Assembly (NCBI GenBank): GCA_018654605.1
Contig: JABILG010000016.1
Location: 35,882 to 99,881, forward strand
Direction: 5' to 3'
Source: a bacterium
GTDB lineage: Bacteria > Desulfobacterota_D > UBA1144
DNA length: 64,000 bases
The translations under genes were made by a program, and so were the position numbers. How positions within the stretch are numbered: the stretch's first letter is position 1; every line of letters begins with the position of its first letter. Under the pieces are notes generated by a model. It was not told the origin of the DNA, ran no database searches, and saw nothing but the letters and a program-made list of their open reading frames with translations. Shown here in pieces: positions 44,249-56,500 of this stretch.

Positions 44249-45310
44249 TCAAGATATCATTGTACTTCTTATTCTTTCTATTGAATCCTTAGCAGTCATT
44301 GAATGTATTAAGTTCTCACTGTCCAAATACTTTGTTAATATTGACAAATATTTCTCACTAGCAGAATTACCCATTACAATTAATATGTTCCTTATTAATC
44401 CATCTTTCTTGACTCTCTTTAAAGGACTTTTAATTTTAATCCTATCCCAGTCCTCTTCAATTATAGAGATAAAATTCATCATATCTGGCTCTATTAATTC
44501 ATCTTTAGGATTAAATTGATTCAGTTTAGAAATAGTAGCTCTTTTATTCCAGGGACAAACTTCCTGGCAAATGTCACAACCATAAATATTGTTTCCAATC
44601 CTACTTGCCAAATAATTGTTAACATATTTTCTATTCTCAATTGTCAAATAAGATATGCATTTTCTAGCATCTATAATTTTATCACCAACGATTGCATTAG
44701 TAGGGCATGAATCTATACATTTAGTACAAGAGCCACAAAGATTCTTTGAAGGTAAATTATCAAAAGCCAAATCCTGGTCAATAAGAATATTGGAAAGAAA
44801 AACCCATGAACCTTGGTCCCTATTTATTAGGCAAGAATTTTTACCTATCCATCCTAAACCCGACATTGACGCATATGCTCTTTCTAGAACAGGTCCTGTA
44901 TCAACATAAACTCGAGAGTTAATATTCTCAACATATAAATCCTTAATCTGCGAACTTGCTATTTTTAACTTTTTTTGAATGATTTTATGATAATCATCTC
45001 CAATAGCATATCTAGAAATCCACCCTTTCCCATTCCTCATAGCATCTGAGGAATTCTTCTTTATATCAAGAGAATTATAGTTTATTGTGCAACTTATAAC
45101 TGATTTAAAGTTACGATTAATCTTTCTTACATCAGATCTTTTTTCAACATCTTCCATATATTCCATATCTGCATGAAATTTTTTCTTTATCCAATCTGAC
45201 AAAAAGGAGGAATCCTTTAATTCATGCGCCTTGGAGATTCCCACAGAATCGAAACCATTTGATAAAATTATCTTTTTAATCTGGCTAGTTAGATCAATGT
45301 ATTTCTTCAT
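44249..45310 (-). CDS. queG: epoxyqueuosine reductase
   Basis: 353 residues. RYAIGDDYHKI is the cobalamin-domain motif, and SGLGWIGKNS precedes two 4Fe-4S clusters, CGSCTKCIDSCP and CDICQEVCPWN. It makes the last step of queuosine formation in tRNA. The C-terminal part is short, without a full HEAT-repeat domain. It overlaps aroK by 4 nt. Confidence 0.95.
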   Translation of the reverse strand: MKKYIDLTSQIKKIILSNGFDSVGISKAHELKDSSFLSDWIKKKFHADMEYMEDVEKRSDVRKINRNFKSVISCTINYNSLDIKKNSSDAMRNGKGWISRYAIGDDYHKIIQKKLKIASSQIKDLYVENINSRVYVDTGPVLERAYASMSGLGWIGKNSCLINRDQGSWVFLSNILIDQDLAFDNLPSKNLCGSCTKCIDSCPTNAIVGDKIIDARKCISYLTIENRKYVNNYLASRIGNNIYGCDICQEVCPWNKRATISKLNQFNPKDELIEPDMMNFISIIEEDWDRIKIKSPLKRVKKDGLIRNILIVMGNSASEKYLSILTKYLDSENLIHSMTAKDSIERIRSTMIS

Positions 45311-45813
45311 TTTTGTTTTTTGTAAAGAGAATAAATCTCATCAACAATCAACGCGGGAGAGACATTATCGGTATCTACTATGAAATCAAACGAATCATAT
45401 ATATCTTCTCGAGATTCAAAGATTTTTAAGCCCGTTGAGTAAGGGTCTTGTGTGTTAAGCAAGGGCCTTGTATTATCGTCTTTTATTCTTTCAAAGATAG
45501 TTTGATAAGAAGCCTTAAGGTATACAGAAAAATTTCGCTTAAGAATTTCCCGGTTTTGTTGTCGTAAAACAATTCCACCTCCAGTAGCAAAAATTGTTTT
45601 TTTATAATCTTCGATTTCTAAAAGTTTCTTAGTTTCTAAATCTCTAAAGTAATCTTCACCTTTAGATTCAAAAATTTCTACTATTTCTTTGCACTCTTCC
45701 TGCACTATCATTTGATCGGTGTCTTCAAAATTAAAATTAAGTTTTTTGGCTAGCAAAAAGCCAATCGTTGTTTTACCTGCCCCCATAAATCCTATCAAAA
45801 AAATATTACTCAT
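45307..45813 (-). CDS. aroK: shikimate kinase
   Basis: 168 residues. The P-loop GFMGAGKTT is at residues 8-16, and ATGGGIVLR and the lid segment DDNTRPLL are present. It phosphorylates shikimate in aromatic amino acid synthesis. Overlaps ribE by 4 nt and queG by 4 nt; no other aro gene is nearby. Confidence 0.94.
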   Translation of the reverse strand: MSNIFLIGFMGAGKTTIGFLLAKKLNFNFEDTDQMIVQEECKEIVEIFESKGEDYFRDLETKKLLEIEDYKKTIFATGGGIVLRQQNREILKRNFSVYLKASYQTIFERIKDDNTRPLLNTQDPYSTGLKIFESREDIYDSFDFIVDTDNVSPALIVDEIYSLYKKQK

Positions 45814-46403
45814 CTTAGCATCATCTTCTCTACGTATTTAGCAATCATATCAAACTCTAAATTTACAATTGAGCCCTTTAACCAGGCTTTAGAGATTGTA
45901 TTACTGCTAGTATGAGGAATTATATTTACAGAAAAGATACTCCCTTTTACTTCATTAACGGTCAAACTAATTCCATCTATAGTTATGGATCCTTTATTAA
46001 TTATATACTTACTAGATTTCTTGCTAATACTAAACCAGTACTGAATAGATTTACCTGAATTCTTAACTTTAGATATAACGCCTGTACAATCAATATGTCC
46101 ACTGACTATATGTCCTCCAAATCTCCCATTTACCTTCATTGCCCTTTCAAGATTTACTTTTGAACTTGTCTCTAATTTAAATAAAGAGGTTTTACTCAAA
46201 GTTTCTTTTGAAGCTAGCGTTTCAAAATAAGTCTTTGTTCTTTTTGTTACTGTTAAACAAATTCCATTAACTGAAATTGACTCACCAAGGGAAAAGCTAT
46301 CAGGCCTAAGAGACTTACATTCAATTCTAATAAGATACTCCCCAGTATCCTGGAGCTTAATACTATTTATTGCGCCAACTTTCTCAACTATTCCTGTGAA
46401 CAA
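45810..46403 (-). CDS. ribE: riboflavin synthase alpha subunit
   Basis: 197 residues in two similar barrels, each with the family pattern: FTGIVEKVG, VNGICLTV, and GGHIVSGHIDCTG. The second repeat has GSITIDGISLTVN. It dismutates lumazine to riboflavin. The start codon is TTG at 46403, placed by the invariant MFTGIVE start; it overlaps the lspA 3' end by 16 nt. Confidence 0.95.
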   Translation of the reverse strand: MFTGIVEKVGAINSIKLQDTGEYLIRIECKSLRPDSFSLGESISVNGICLTVTKRTKTYFETLASKETLSKTSLFKLETSSKVNLERAMKVNGRFGGHIVSGHIDCTGVISKVKNSGKSIQYWFSISKKSSKYIINKGSITIDGISLTVNEVKGSIFSVNIIPHTSSNTISKAWLKGSIVNLEFDMIAKYVEKMMLR

Positions 46404-46849
46404 CTCTTTTCCTCTCTAATATATTTTACTAAATATATAATAACACCAATGAGGATGAATGAATCTGCAGCATTAAATGCTGGCCAATGAATATCATAAT
46501 AATGAAAATCAATGAAATCTATCACTCCTTCTCTGAAGAATCGATCAAAAGAGTTACCTAAAGCACCTGCAAAGAACAAGAGAGCTATATATCTATATTT
46601 ATAATCCAAGAAAAGAAATCTATATATAATATAAATTGAAGCAACAAATAACCCTAAATGTACAAATAAAAGTATTAAATCTGGTAGATTAGAGAAGTAA
46701 CCAAATAGAAAGCCCCTATTGTATATAAAGATTATATTAAAAAAAGAGTTAACCTTATGTGTGGTATTTAATAGGATGGAATCCGCCACAAAATTTTTGC
46801 TTAGCTGATCTACAAGGAAAAGAGTTAGAATTATTAAAAGATTTTTCAT
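46388..46849 (-). CDS. lspA: lipoprotein signal peptidase
   Basis: 153 residues with four membrane segments. The catalytic aspartates are in GALGNSFDRF and FNAADSFI, and YNRGFLFG is the third conserved block. It cleaves lipoprotein signal peptides, matching the lipoproteins seen at 16524 and 31660. The start codon shares one base with the greA stop. Confidence 0.95.
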   Translation of the reverse strand: MKNLLIILTLFLVDQLSKNFVADSILLNTTHKVNSFFNIIFIYNRGFLFGYFSNLPDLILLFVHLGLFVASIYIIYRFLFLDYKYRYIALLFFAGALGNSFDRFFREGVIDFIDFHYYDIHWPAFNAADSFILIGVIIYLVKYIREEKSCSQE

Positions 46850-47319
46850 TAAAAGATTTTATTTAATACATACTCTTTTGGGCCTGAAGGGGTTTTAACT
46901 ATAAATTCATCACCTTCTTCTCTACCTAAAACACCCCTAGCTAACGGGGACTCAATTGAGATAGATCCTTTTTCTGGGCTAGACTCCTCTGGACCTAAAA
47001 GTTGATAAACTTTTTTTTCCCCGCTATCTAAATCTTCAATTTCAAAAGAAAGTCCGAATATCAATTTTGACTTATTCTTTATATCGTTTGGATCGATTAC
47101 AACACAAGATGACAATTTGGTCTCCAGCTCATTGATTCTTTTATCATTAAAAGCTTGCCTATCTTTTGCTGTCTCATATTCAGCATTTTCAGACAAGTCC
47201 CCTAGAGATCTTGCAAATTCAATCATCTTAATAATCTTTGGTCTCTCATCATTCTTCAACCTCTTTAACTCATCTTGAAGAAAGATGAAACCATCTGGTG
47301 TTATTGGCATTTTATCCAT
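46849..47319 (-). CDS. greA: transcription elongation factor GreA
   Basis: 156 residues. An N-terminal coiled coil ends in GDLSENAEYETAKDRQ, the acidic tip loop that enters the RNA polymerase channel. The C-terminal FKBP-like domain has SPLARGVLG. It rescues stalled polymerase. The start at 47319 (MDKMPIT) matches the family; a second ATG lies three codons in. Follows carB after 20 nt on the same strand. Confidence 0.95.
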   Translation of the reverse strand: MDKMPITPDGFIFLQDELKRLKNDERPKIIKMIEFARSLGDLSENAEYETAKDRQAFNDKRINELETKLSSCVVIDPNDIKNKSKLIFGLSFEIEDLDSGEKKVYQLLGPEESSPEKGSISIESPLARGVLGREEGDEFIVKTPSGPKEYVLNKIF

Positions 47320-47339
47320 AAGTTTTCTCGAACCCCCTT

Positions 47340-50300
47340 TTAGTATTCTTGCAGCGGTTTAACTTTTATTATACCTTTTTTTAGATAGTCTATTGCATCA
47401 ATTGCAGCTGTGGCTCCCGCTATAGTTGTAAAATAAGGAACTTGCTTAATCAAAGCTGTTCTTCTAATGCTAAATGACTCTAAAATCTCTTTTTTTGTGG
47501 ATGTCGTATTTACTAAGATATCAATTTCAGCATTTTTCATTAAATCAACTATGTTCCCGGAACCTTCCTTAACTTTTTTAACTATTTGAGATGAGATGTT
47601 ATTTTTCTTTAAATATTCATGTGTACCCTTCGTTGATATAATATCGAAACCCAAAGATATTAGACTTGCGCATAAAGATAAAATCTTAGCTTTATCATCA
47701 TCTTTAACGCTAACAAATGCCTTGCCAGATGTTGGGAGACTATTGCCGGAGGATATTTGAGCCTTAGCAAAAGCTGCCGGTAGGTCTAAATCAATTCCCA
47801 TAGCTTCACCAGTTGATTTCATTTCAGGACCAAGAATTGTATCTACATCAGGAAATTTGATAAATGGAAAGACAGATTCTTTAACACAATAATGATTGAT
47901 TGATATTTCGTTTAGAAAATTTAATTCGGCTAATTTACGCCCTGACATTACTTTTGCAGCTATCTTTGCAATTGGAATCCCGATTGCTTTGCTAATAAAC
48001 GGAATAGTTCTACTAGCCCTAGGATTAACTTCAATCATATATAAATCGTTTCCTTTAATAGCATATTGAATATTTATAAGACCTTTAACTTTTAATCTTA
48101 AAGCAATTTGTTTAGTTTTTTCTTTTAGCTCATTCAATAAATCTTTGGAAAGAGAGTACGGAGGCATTACCATAGTGCTATCGCCTGAATGAACACCAGC
48201 CTCTTCTATATGTTCAAGTATTCCACAAATTACAACATCAGTTTGATCACAGAGAGCATCTACATCGATCTCTTTTGCATCTTTTAAGAATTGGTCCATC
48301 AACAAAGGTCTTTTTAGAGAAATATCTACTTTTCCTTCTAAATAAGACTCTAAATCATTTCGTGAGTAAACAACTTCCATGGATCTGCCGCCTAACACAT
48401 ATGAAGGCCTGACTACCATAGGGTAAGTTATTTCTTCTGACAAATTGAGTGCCTCTTTCTTTGACTTTGCAATTCTAGATTCAGGCTGGAGTATATTAAG
48501 TTGGTCCATTAAGTCTTTAAATCTTTCCCTGTCCTCAGCTATATCAATACTATCTGCAGAAGTCCCCATAATCTTTACACCAGCATTCTCTAGGTCTAGC
48601 GCTAATTTAAGAGGCGTTTGGCCTCCCAAATGAACAATGACACCTTCGGGTTTCTCTTTCTCTAAAATAGCAAGTGTGTCTTCAACCGTCAAAGGCTCGA
48701 AGTAGAGCTTATCAGATGTATCATAGTCCGTACTAACAGTTTCAGGATTACAGTTAATCATTATTGTCTCGTAGCCTTCTTCTTTTAAAGAAAAGGAAGC
48801 GTGGACACAACAATAATCAAATTCAATTCCTTGACCTATCCTATTGGGCCCACTGCCCAAAATGGCAACCTTCTTTTTTTTGGAAGGGTTTGATTCATCT
48901 TCGGTTTGATAAGTAGAATAAAGATAAGGAGTAAATGCTTCGAACTCTGCGGAACAAGTATCTACCATCTTGTAACATGGCAAGATAGAATTTGCGCTCC
49001 TATACGCTCTTACTTCTTTCTCTTCTGTCTTTAATAAGATGGAAATCATAATGTCCGAATACCCATATTCCTTGGCATTCAAGATTAATGCGGGTTTGAT
49101 ATTAGAGATAGTCTTTTTAAGAATTCTTTTTTCTAGATCTATTATCTCTCTTATATTATTTAAAAACCATTTATCAATTTTAGTAATATTAAAGATATCG
49201 TCTACGGATATACCAAGCCTTAAAGCATCTGCCAAATACCAAAGCTTCTCAGGGTCATTAGAAGACAAGATACTAAGAACTTTACCTTTGCTCTTTTCCA
49301 TTCTATCAAAACCAATACTGTCTATCTCTAAAGATCTCATAGCCTTACCTAAAGCTTCTTTAAATGTACTTCCAATCGACATAACCTCTCCAACAGACTT
49401 CATCTGAGTACCTAGTTGAGCTTTAGTTTCAGGAAATTTCTCGAATGTAAATCTAGGAATCTTAACAACCACATAGTCAAGAGTAGGTTCAAAGGATGCT
49501 GGTGTATCTCTTGTTATATCATTAGGGAGTTCATCAAGTGAATAGCCTACAGCTAATTTTGCAGCGATTTTGGCGATAGGATATCCCGTAGCTTTAGAAG
49601 CCAGAGCCGAGCTTCTTGAAACCCTAGGATTCATTTCTATTACTACTACATCACCATTCTCAGGATTGATACCAAACTGAATATTTGACCCACCAGTATC
49701 AACTCCAATTTCTCTAATTATATCTATAGAATAGTTTCTTAATATTTGATACTGCTTGTCTGTTAAAGTTTGAGCTGGAGCGACAGTGATACTGTCACCT
49801 GTATGGACTCCCATAGGATCAAAATTCTCGATTGAACAAATTATGACTACATTGTCTTTAGTATCTCTAACCACCTCAAGTTCGAATTCCTTCCAACCTA
49901 TTATTGACTCGTCTACTTGGACTTCAGAAATGGGACTGGCCTCAAGGCCATCTTTAAGTAAAATTTTAAATTCATCATAACTATAAGCAATACTTCCTCC
50001 GGTTCCACCCAGAGTAAAAGAAGGTCTTATGATTGCTGGAAAACCTATATCCTTAATTTGTTTTAATCCTGATTCGTAATTCGAAATAATAGCACTGTTT
50101 GGTACCCTTAGACCGATTTTCTCCATTGCATTTTTAAAGCTCTCTCTCTTCTCAGCTTTCTCAATCGCCTCAATACTTGCACCTATTAGTTCAACATTAT
50201 ATTTCTTTAGAATTCCTTTAGCATCCAATTCCATAGCTAGATTTAAAGCTGTTTGACCACCAATAGTGGGCAAAATAGTATCAGGTCTTTCTTTGATAAT

Positions 50301-50531
50301 TATCTTTTCTAAAGTTTCTACATTCAAGGGCTCAATGTATGTTCTATCTGAGAAATCAGGATCTGTCATAATAGTAGCAGGATTGCTATTTACAAGAATA
50401 ACTTTATAACCTTCTTCCTTCAGAGCTTTACATGCTTGGGTTCCTGAATAATCAAATTCACATGCTTGTCCAATTACTATTGGACCTGAACCAATTACTA
50501 AAATAGATTGGATATCGACTCTCTTTGGCAT
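47340..50531 (-). CDS. carB: carbamoyl-phosphate synthase large subunit
   Basis: 1063 residues, full length. Two homologous ATP-grasp halves are visible: [20 protein letters not shown] begins the first and [20 protein letters not shown] the second. Substrate sites include [10 protein letters not shown] and [13 protein letters not shown]. The last 150 residues are the allosteric MGS-like domain. It makes carbamoyl phosphate for pyrimidines and arginine. The small subunit carA is not in the window. Confidence 0.98.
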   Translation of the reverse strand: MPKRVDIQSILVIGSGPIVIGQACEFDYSGTQACKALKEEGYKVILVNSNPATIMTDPDFSDRTYIEPLNVETLEKIIIKERPDTILPTIGGQTALNLAMELDAKGILKKYNVELIGASIEAIEKAEKRESFKNAMEKIGLRVPNSAIISNYESGLKQIKDIGFPAIIRPSFTLGGTGGSIAYSYDEFKILLKDGLEASPISEVQVDESIIGWKEFELEVVRDTKDNVVIICSIENFDPMGVHTGDSITVAPAQTLTDKQYQILRNYSIDIIREIGVDTGGSNIQFGINPENGDVVVIEMNPRVSRSSALASKATGYPIAKIAAKLAVGYSLDELPNDITRDTPASFEPTLDYVVVKIPRFTFEKFPETKAQLGTQMKSVGEVMSIGSTFKEALGKAMRSLEIDSIGFDRMEKSKGKVLSILSSNDPEKLWYLADALRLGISVDDIFNITKIDKWFLNNIREIIDLEKRILKKTISNIKPALILNAKEYGYSDIMISILLKTEEKEVRAYRSANSILPCYKMVDTCSAEFEAFTPYLYSTYQTEDESNPSKKKKVAILGSGPNRIGQGIEFDYCCVHASFSLKEEGYETIMINCNPETVSTDYDTSDKLYFEPLTVEDTLAILEKEKPEGVIVHLGGQTPLKLALDLENAGVKIMGTSADSIDIAEDRERFKDLMDQLNILQPESRIAKSKKEALNLSEEITYPMVVRPSYVLGGRSMEVVYSRNDLESYLEGKVDISLKRPLLMDQFLKDAKEIDVDALCDQTDVVICGILEHIEEAGVHSGDSTMVMPPYSLSKDLLNELKEKTKQIALRLKVKGLINIQYAIKGNDLYMIEVNPRASRTIPFISKAIGIPIAKIAAKVMSGRKLAELNFLNEISINHYCVKESVFPFIKFPDVDTILGPEMKSTGEAMGIDLDLPAAFAKAQISSGNSLPTSGKAFVSVKDDDKAKILSLCASLISLGFDIISTKGTHEYLKKNNISSQIVKKVKEGSGNIVDLMKNAEIDILVNTTSTKKEILESFSIRRTALIKQVPYFTTIAGATAAIDAIDYLKKGIIKVKPLQEY

Positions 50532-50551
50532 AATTTGTAAAACTTATCTAA

Positions 50552-52462
<1,911 letters not shown>

Positions 52463-52515
52463 TTACTAATTAGTTTATTTTGTAAAATAAATATCTTATG
52501 ATTAAAATTAATTTC

Positions 52516-53523
52516 ATGAATTATATAATGGGGATAGAAACATCTTGTGACGAGACTAGCGTTTCAATAATAAATTCAGAGGGTTGTGTTTTATCTAACT
52601 CTACGTTTAGTCAGATTAGTATTCACAAAAAATATGGTGGCGTTGTCCCTGAAATCGCATCTAAGAATCACTTGGAGAAAATTATACCCGTTATCGATTC
52701 GTCCTTAAAAGAGGCAAGAAAAAAAATAGAGGAAATTGATTACCTTTGTGTAACGAATGGTCCTGGGCTAGTTAATTGCCTGATGATAGGTGTAGCCACC
52801 ACAAAATCAATCGGATTACTCAAAAATATAAATGTTTTACCTATTAATCACTTAGAAGGACATGTAGCTTCTTGTTTTATTGAGAATAAAATAAATTTTC
52901 CTTCAATTTGCTTAGTAGCATCAGGGGGTCACACCAATTTATACCTACTAGAAAATGAAAAGGAGTTTCACCTTATCTCTTCCACGAGAGATGACGCAGC
53001 AGGTGAAGCTTTTGATAAGGGTGCTAAGATTTTAGGCTTAGATTACCCTGGTGGAGTTGAAATCGATAGACTCTCTAAAGATGGTAGCAAAAAATTTCAC
53101 TCCTTCCCTGTTGCTAATCTAGAAGCTAGCTTGGACTTTAGCTTTAGTGGATTAAAAACTTCTCTTAAATACTTTATTGAAAAAAATAAAGATTGGGGAA
53201 ATAATATTGAGGACATTGCCTGCTGCTATCAAGAAGCAATAGTAGAATCTCTACTTGTCAAAACAAAAAAAGCCGCAATAAAATTTAACTCAAAAAATAT
53301 ATTGTTTGCAGGTGGAGTCGCATGTAATTCTAGACTTAGAGAAACAGCAAAAGACTTTTTTGGAACTAGAGCTTTGTTTCCATCTAATCAATATTGCACA
53401 GATAACGGAGCCATGATTGCCATGCGTGGTCTTCAGAAAATCAGACTAAAAGATACAAAAGCTGACAGTAAATTCCCTGTTTTTAGTAGCAGCAAAGTAA
53501 TTGCTAACCTAAATCTGGATTAA
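52516..53523 (+). CDS. tsaD: tRNA N6-threonylcarbamoyladenosine synthase subunit TsaD
   Basis: 335 residues of the ASKHA fold. GIETSCDET is at the N terminus, the metal ligands are in INHLEGH, and ASGGHTNL and FAGGVACNSRLR follow. It attaches threonylcarbamoyl to A37 of tRNAs reading ANN codons. Start codons at 52498, 52516 and 52528 are in frame; 52516 fits the usual length best, but no ribosome binding site decides it. The end overlaps gltB by 20 nt (convergent). Confidence 0.94.
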   Translation: MNYIMGIETSCDETSVSIINSEGCVLSNSTFSQISIHKKYGGVVPEIASKNHLEKIIPVIDSSLKEARKKIEEIDYLCVTNGPGLVNCLMIGVATTKSIGLLKNINVLPINHLEGHVASCFIENKINFPSICLVASGGHTNLYLLENEKEFHLISSTRDDAAGEAFDKGAKILGLDYPGGVEIDRLSKDGSKKFHSFPVANLEASLDFSFSGLKTSLKYFIEKNKDWGNNIEDIACCYQEAIVESLLVKTKKAAIKFNSKNILFAGGVACNSRLRETAKDFFGTRALFPSNQYCTDNGAMIAMRGLQKIRLKDTKADSKFPVFSSSKVIANLNLD

Positions 53524-56500
53524 TGAAATCGAAATCATCGATATTTAAACCTTTTGACTCTAACAACTTGGATATTTCCTTAGGAACAATCTTAATAAAT
53601 TGATTCTTTATGGTGTCAAATGACTCCAAAAGCATTGAAGCTTTTTTGCTACTAGTAGCACCTAAATGCTTAGTTAAGATTTCTTTAATTTTTAATAAAT
53701 CTTTAAGATTAACTTTCTCTATCGTAACCATATCTTGGTTAACTTGTTCATATATGTCCTCATTCTCATTCAATATATATGCAATGCCACCTGACATTCC
53801 AGCGCCTAAATTCTTACCTATAGGTCCAAAGATATAAACTTCGCCTCCAGTCATATATTCACATGCATGATCACCGACACCCTCTACAACTGCGACTGCT
53901 CCACTATTTCTGACACAAAATCTCTCACCTGCTGTACCTGCCGCAAACAAGTATCCAGCAGTAGCACCATATAAAACGGTATTCCCTATTATTGAATTTC
54001 CATCTGTAGAAAAATCTGACTCTCTATCTGGATAAATATTAATTCTGCCTCCATGCATTGACTTACCCACATAATCATTAGCCTCACCCTCTAAATTAAT
54101 CTTTACACCGTTAATAAGATATGCACCAAATGACTGTCCTGCATATCCTCTAAAGTTAATCGATATCGTATCACTAGGTAAGCCTTTATTGCCGAACTTT
54201 TTAGCTATTGCGGATGAAAGGATAGCTCCGACTGACCTATCTTTAGTTTTAATTAACATATCAAATGAATTCTTTTTAAATTCGTGAATACTAGAAGTAA
54301 ATATATTTATAAGTTCATAATCAATAGGGTCTTCGTTTCTGACATTTCGTTCCATGACTCTTTTTCTAGGCTTCTCATTGGAAGGATCTGGGTCAGCAAT
54401 TAGTCTGGAAAGATCGAGATTGTTGGTTTTTTGAAAATCAACATCTATATCAGGTTCCAAGAATTCTGTTCTTCCGATTATCTCATCAAGTGACTTAACT
54501 CCTATGCTGGCTAAAATCTCTCTAACCTCTGAAGCTATAGAATACAAATAGTTGATTGCGTCTTGAGGTACTCCAGGAAACTTCTTTCTTAATTCAGGCT
54601 TTTGAGACGCTATGCCGACAGGACAAGTATTAACATGGCACTGTCTAGCCATTACGCAACCAAGAGCTACTAGAACAGAGGTTCCAAAACCATACTCTTC
54701 CGCACCTAAAATTGCTGCCTTAACAACATCTGAGGCCTTCTGGAAACCTCCATCAACACTAAGACAAACTCTACCTCTTAAATCATTCATGACTAAGACT
54801 TGCTGGGTTTCAGCTAGCCCCATCTCCCAAGGTATCCCGGCATGTTTAATGGAACCCAAAGGTGAAGCCCCTGTTCCTCCTTCACAACCAGAAATCTGAA
54901 TATAATCAGAATACCCCTTTACTACACCAGCAGCTACAGTACCTACTCCGACTTCCGAAACTAATTTAACCCCGACTTTTGCGGAGGGATTTGAATGTTT
55001 TAAGTCGTAAATTAATTGGGCTAAATCTTCTATGCTGTAAATATCATGGTGCGGTGGAGGAGATATGAGCCCTACTCCAGGAGTTGATAATCTTTGCGAA
55101 GCAATCTCCTGAGTGACTTTTTCACCAGGAATTTGTCCTCCCTCTCCAGGCTTTGCTCCCTGAGCCATCTTGATCTCAATTTGTTCGGCAGAAGCCAAAT
55201 ATTCTGGGGTAACTCCAAATCTTCCTGAAGCTACTTGTTTTATTGCACTATTTCTTAAATCACCATTCTCATCTTGAGTAAACCTATCTGAATTTTCTCC
55301 GCCTTCCCCACTATTACTTTTACCCCCAATCTCATTCATTGCTATTGCAACAGCTTCGTGTGCCTCTGTACTAAGCGCACCATGAGACATTGCTCCTGTT
55401 CTAAATCTTTTCATTATCTCTTCTACGGGTTCAACATTACTTATATCGATTTGTTTCTTTGAGCTTAATTTTAACAAGTCTCTGATAAGAAAAGGAGGTC
55501 GATCTTCAGACATTTTAACGAATCTCTTATAATCATCATGAGAACCTGTCTTCGAAGCTCTTCTTATTGCTTTAAATACAGGGGGATTTAATGAGTGATA
55601 CTCACCATCTTTTCTAAATCTATAAATACCCTCTTCTTTAAGTTTATTATCGGTTTCTTTATATCCTCTTGAATGAAGAAATAGCGTGTCGAATTCAAAA
55701 TTGCTTAAAGACACACCCCCTAGTCTGCTAACAGTTCCTGGGAAGAATTCATTTGAAGTATCTTCGTCAATTCCAATAATCTCAAAAATCTGAGACCCTG
55801 TATAACTAGCTACAGTACTAATCCCCATCTTGGACATGACCTTTAAAATTCCTCTTTCTAAAGCAACTTTGTAGTTTGATTCATATTCTTTGGGGTCGCC
55901 ATCAAATTTCTTCATCCAGTCAGCAGAGCTCGCAAAAGCAAGGTAAGGGTTAACTGCAGACGCTCCATAGCCTAATAAACAACAAATGTGATGATCTTCT
56001 TTAATTTCAGCACTTTCCACTATAATAGAAACGTTCATCCTTTTACCTGAGAGTATCAACTCATTGTGAATAGCGCTAACCGCTAAGAGCATTGGTATAG
56101 GACATTTATCTTTTGATATTCCTCTGTCGGATAAAATTAAGACAGTGGTACCGTTGTCGACTTCATTAATTGCTTTTTCCTTTATATTACTTAAGGATTC
56201 TTTTAGATTATTATTCTTATTTATTTCAAATAAAGTATTTATTTTTGATACCTTAAAAGAAGCTGAGTCTAGATTGTTAATCCATGAGAATTCTTTATTT
56301 GTTAAAACCGGGGAATCGAAAAAAATATAATTATTATCATCTCCGATTTTATCGAAAAAATTTGACTTGTCACCTATTACAACCCTTAAGGACATAACGC
56401 TATCTTCTCTGTAAGGGTCGATAGGTGGATTCGTAACCTGAGCAAATCTTTGTTTAAAATAAGAAAAAACTGATTTTGGCTTAGAGGAAAGAGCGGCTAT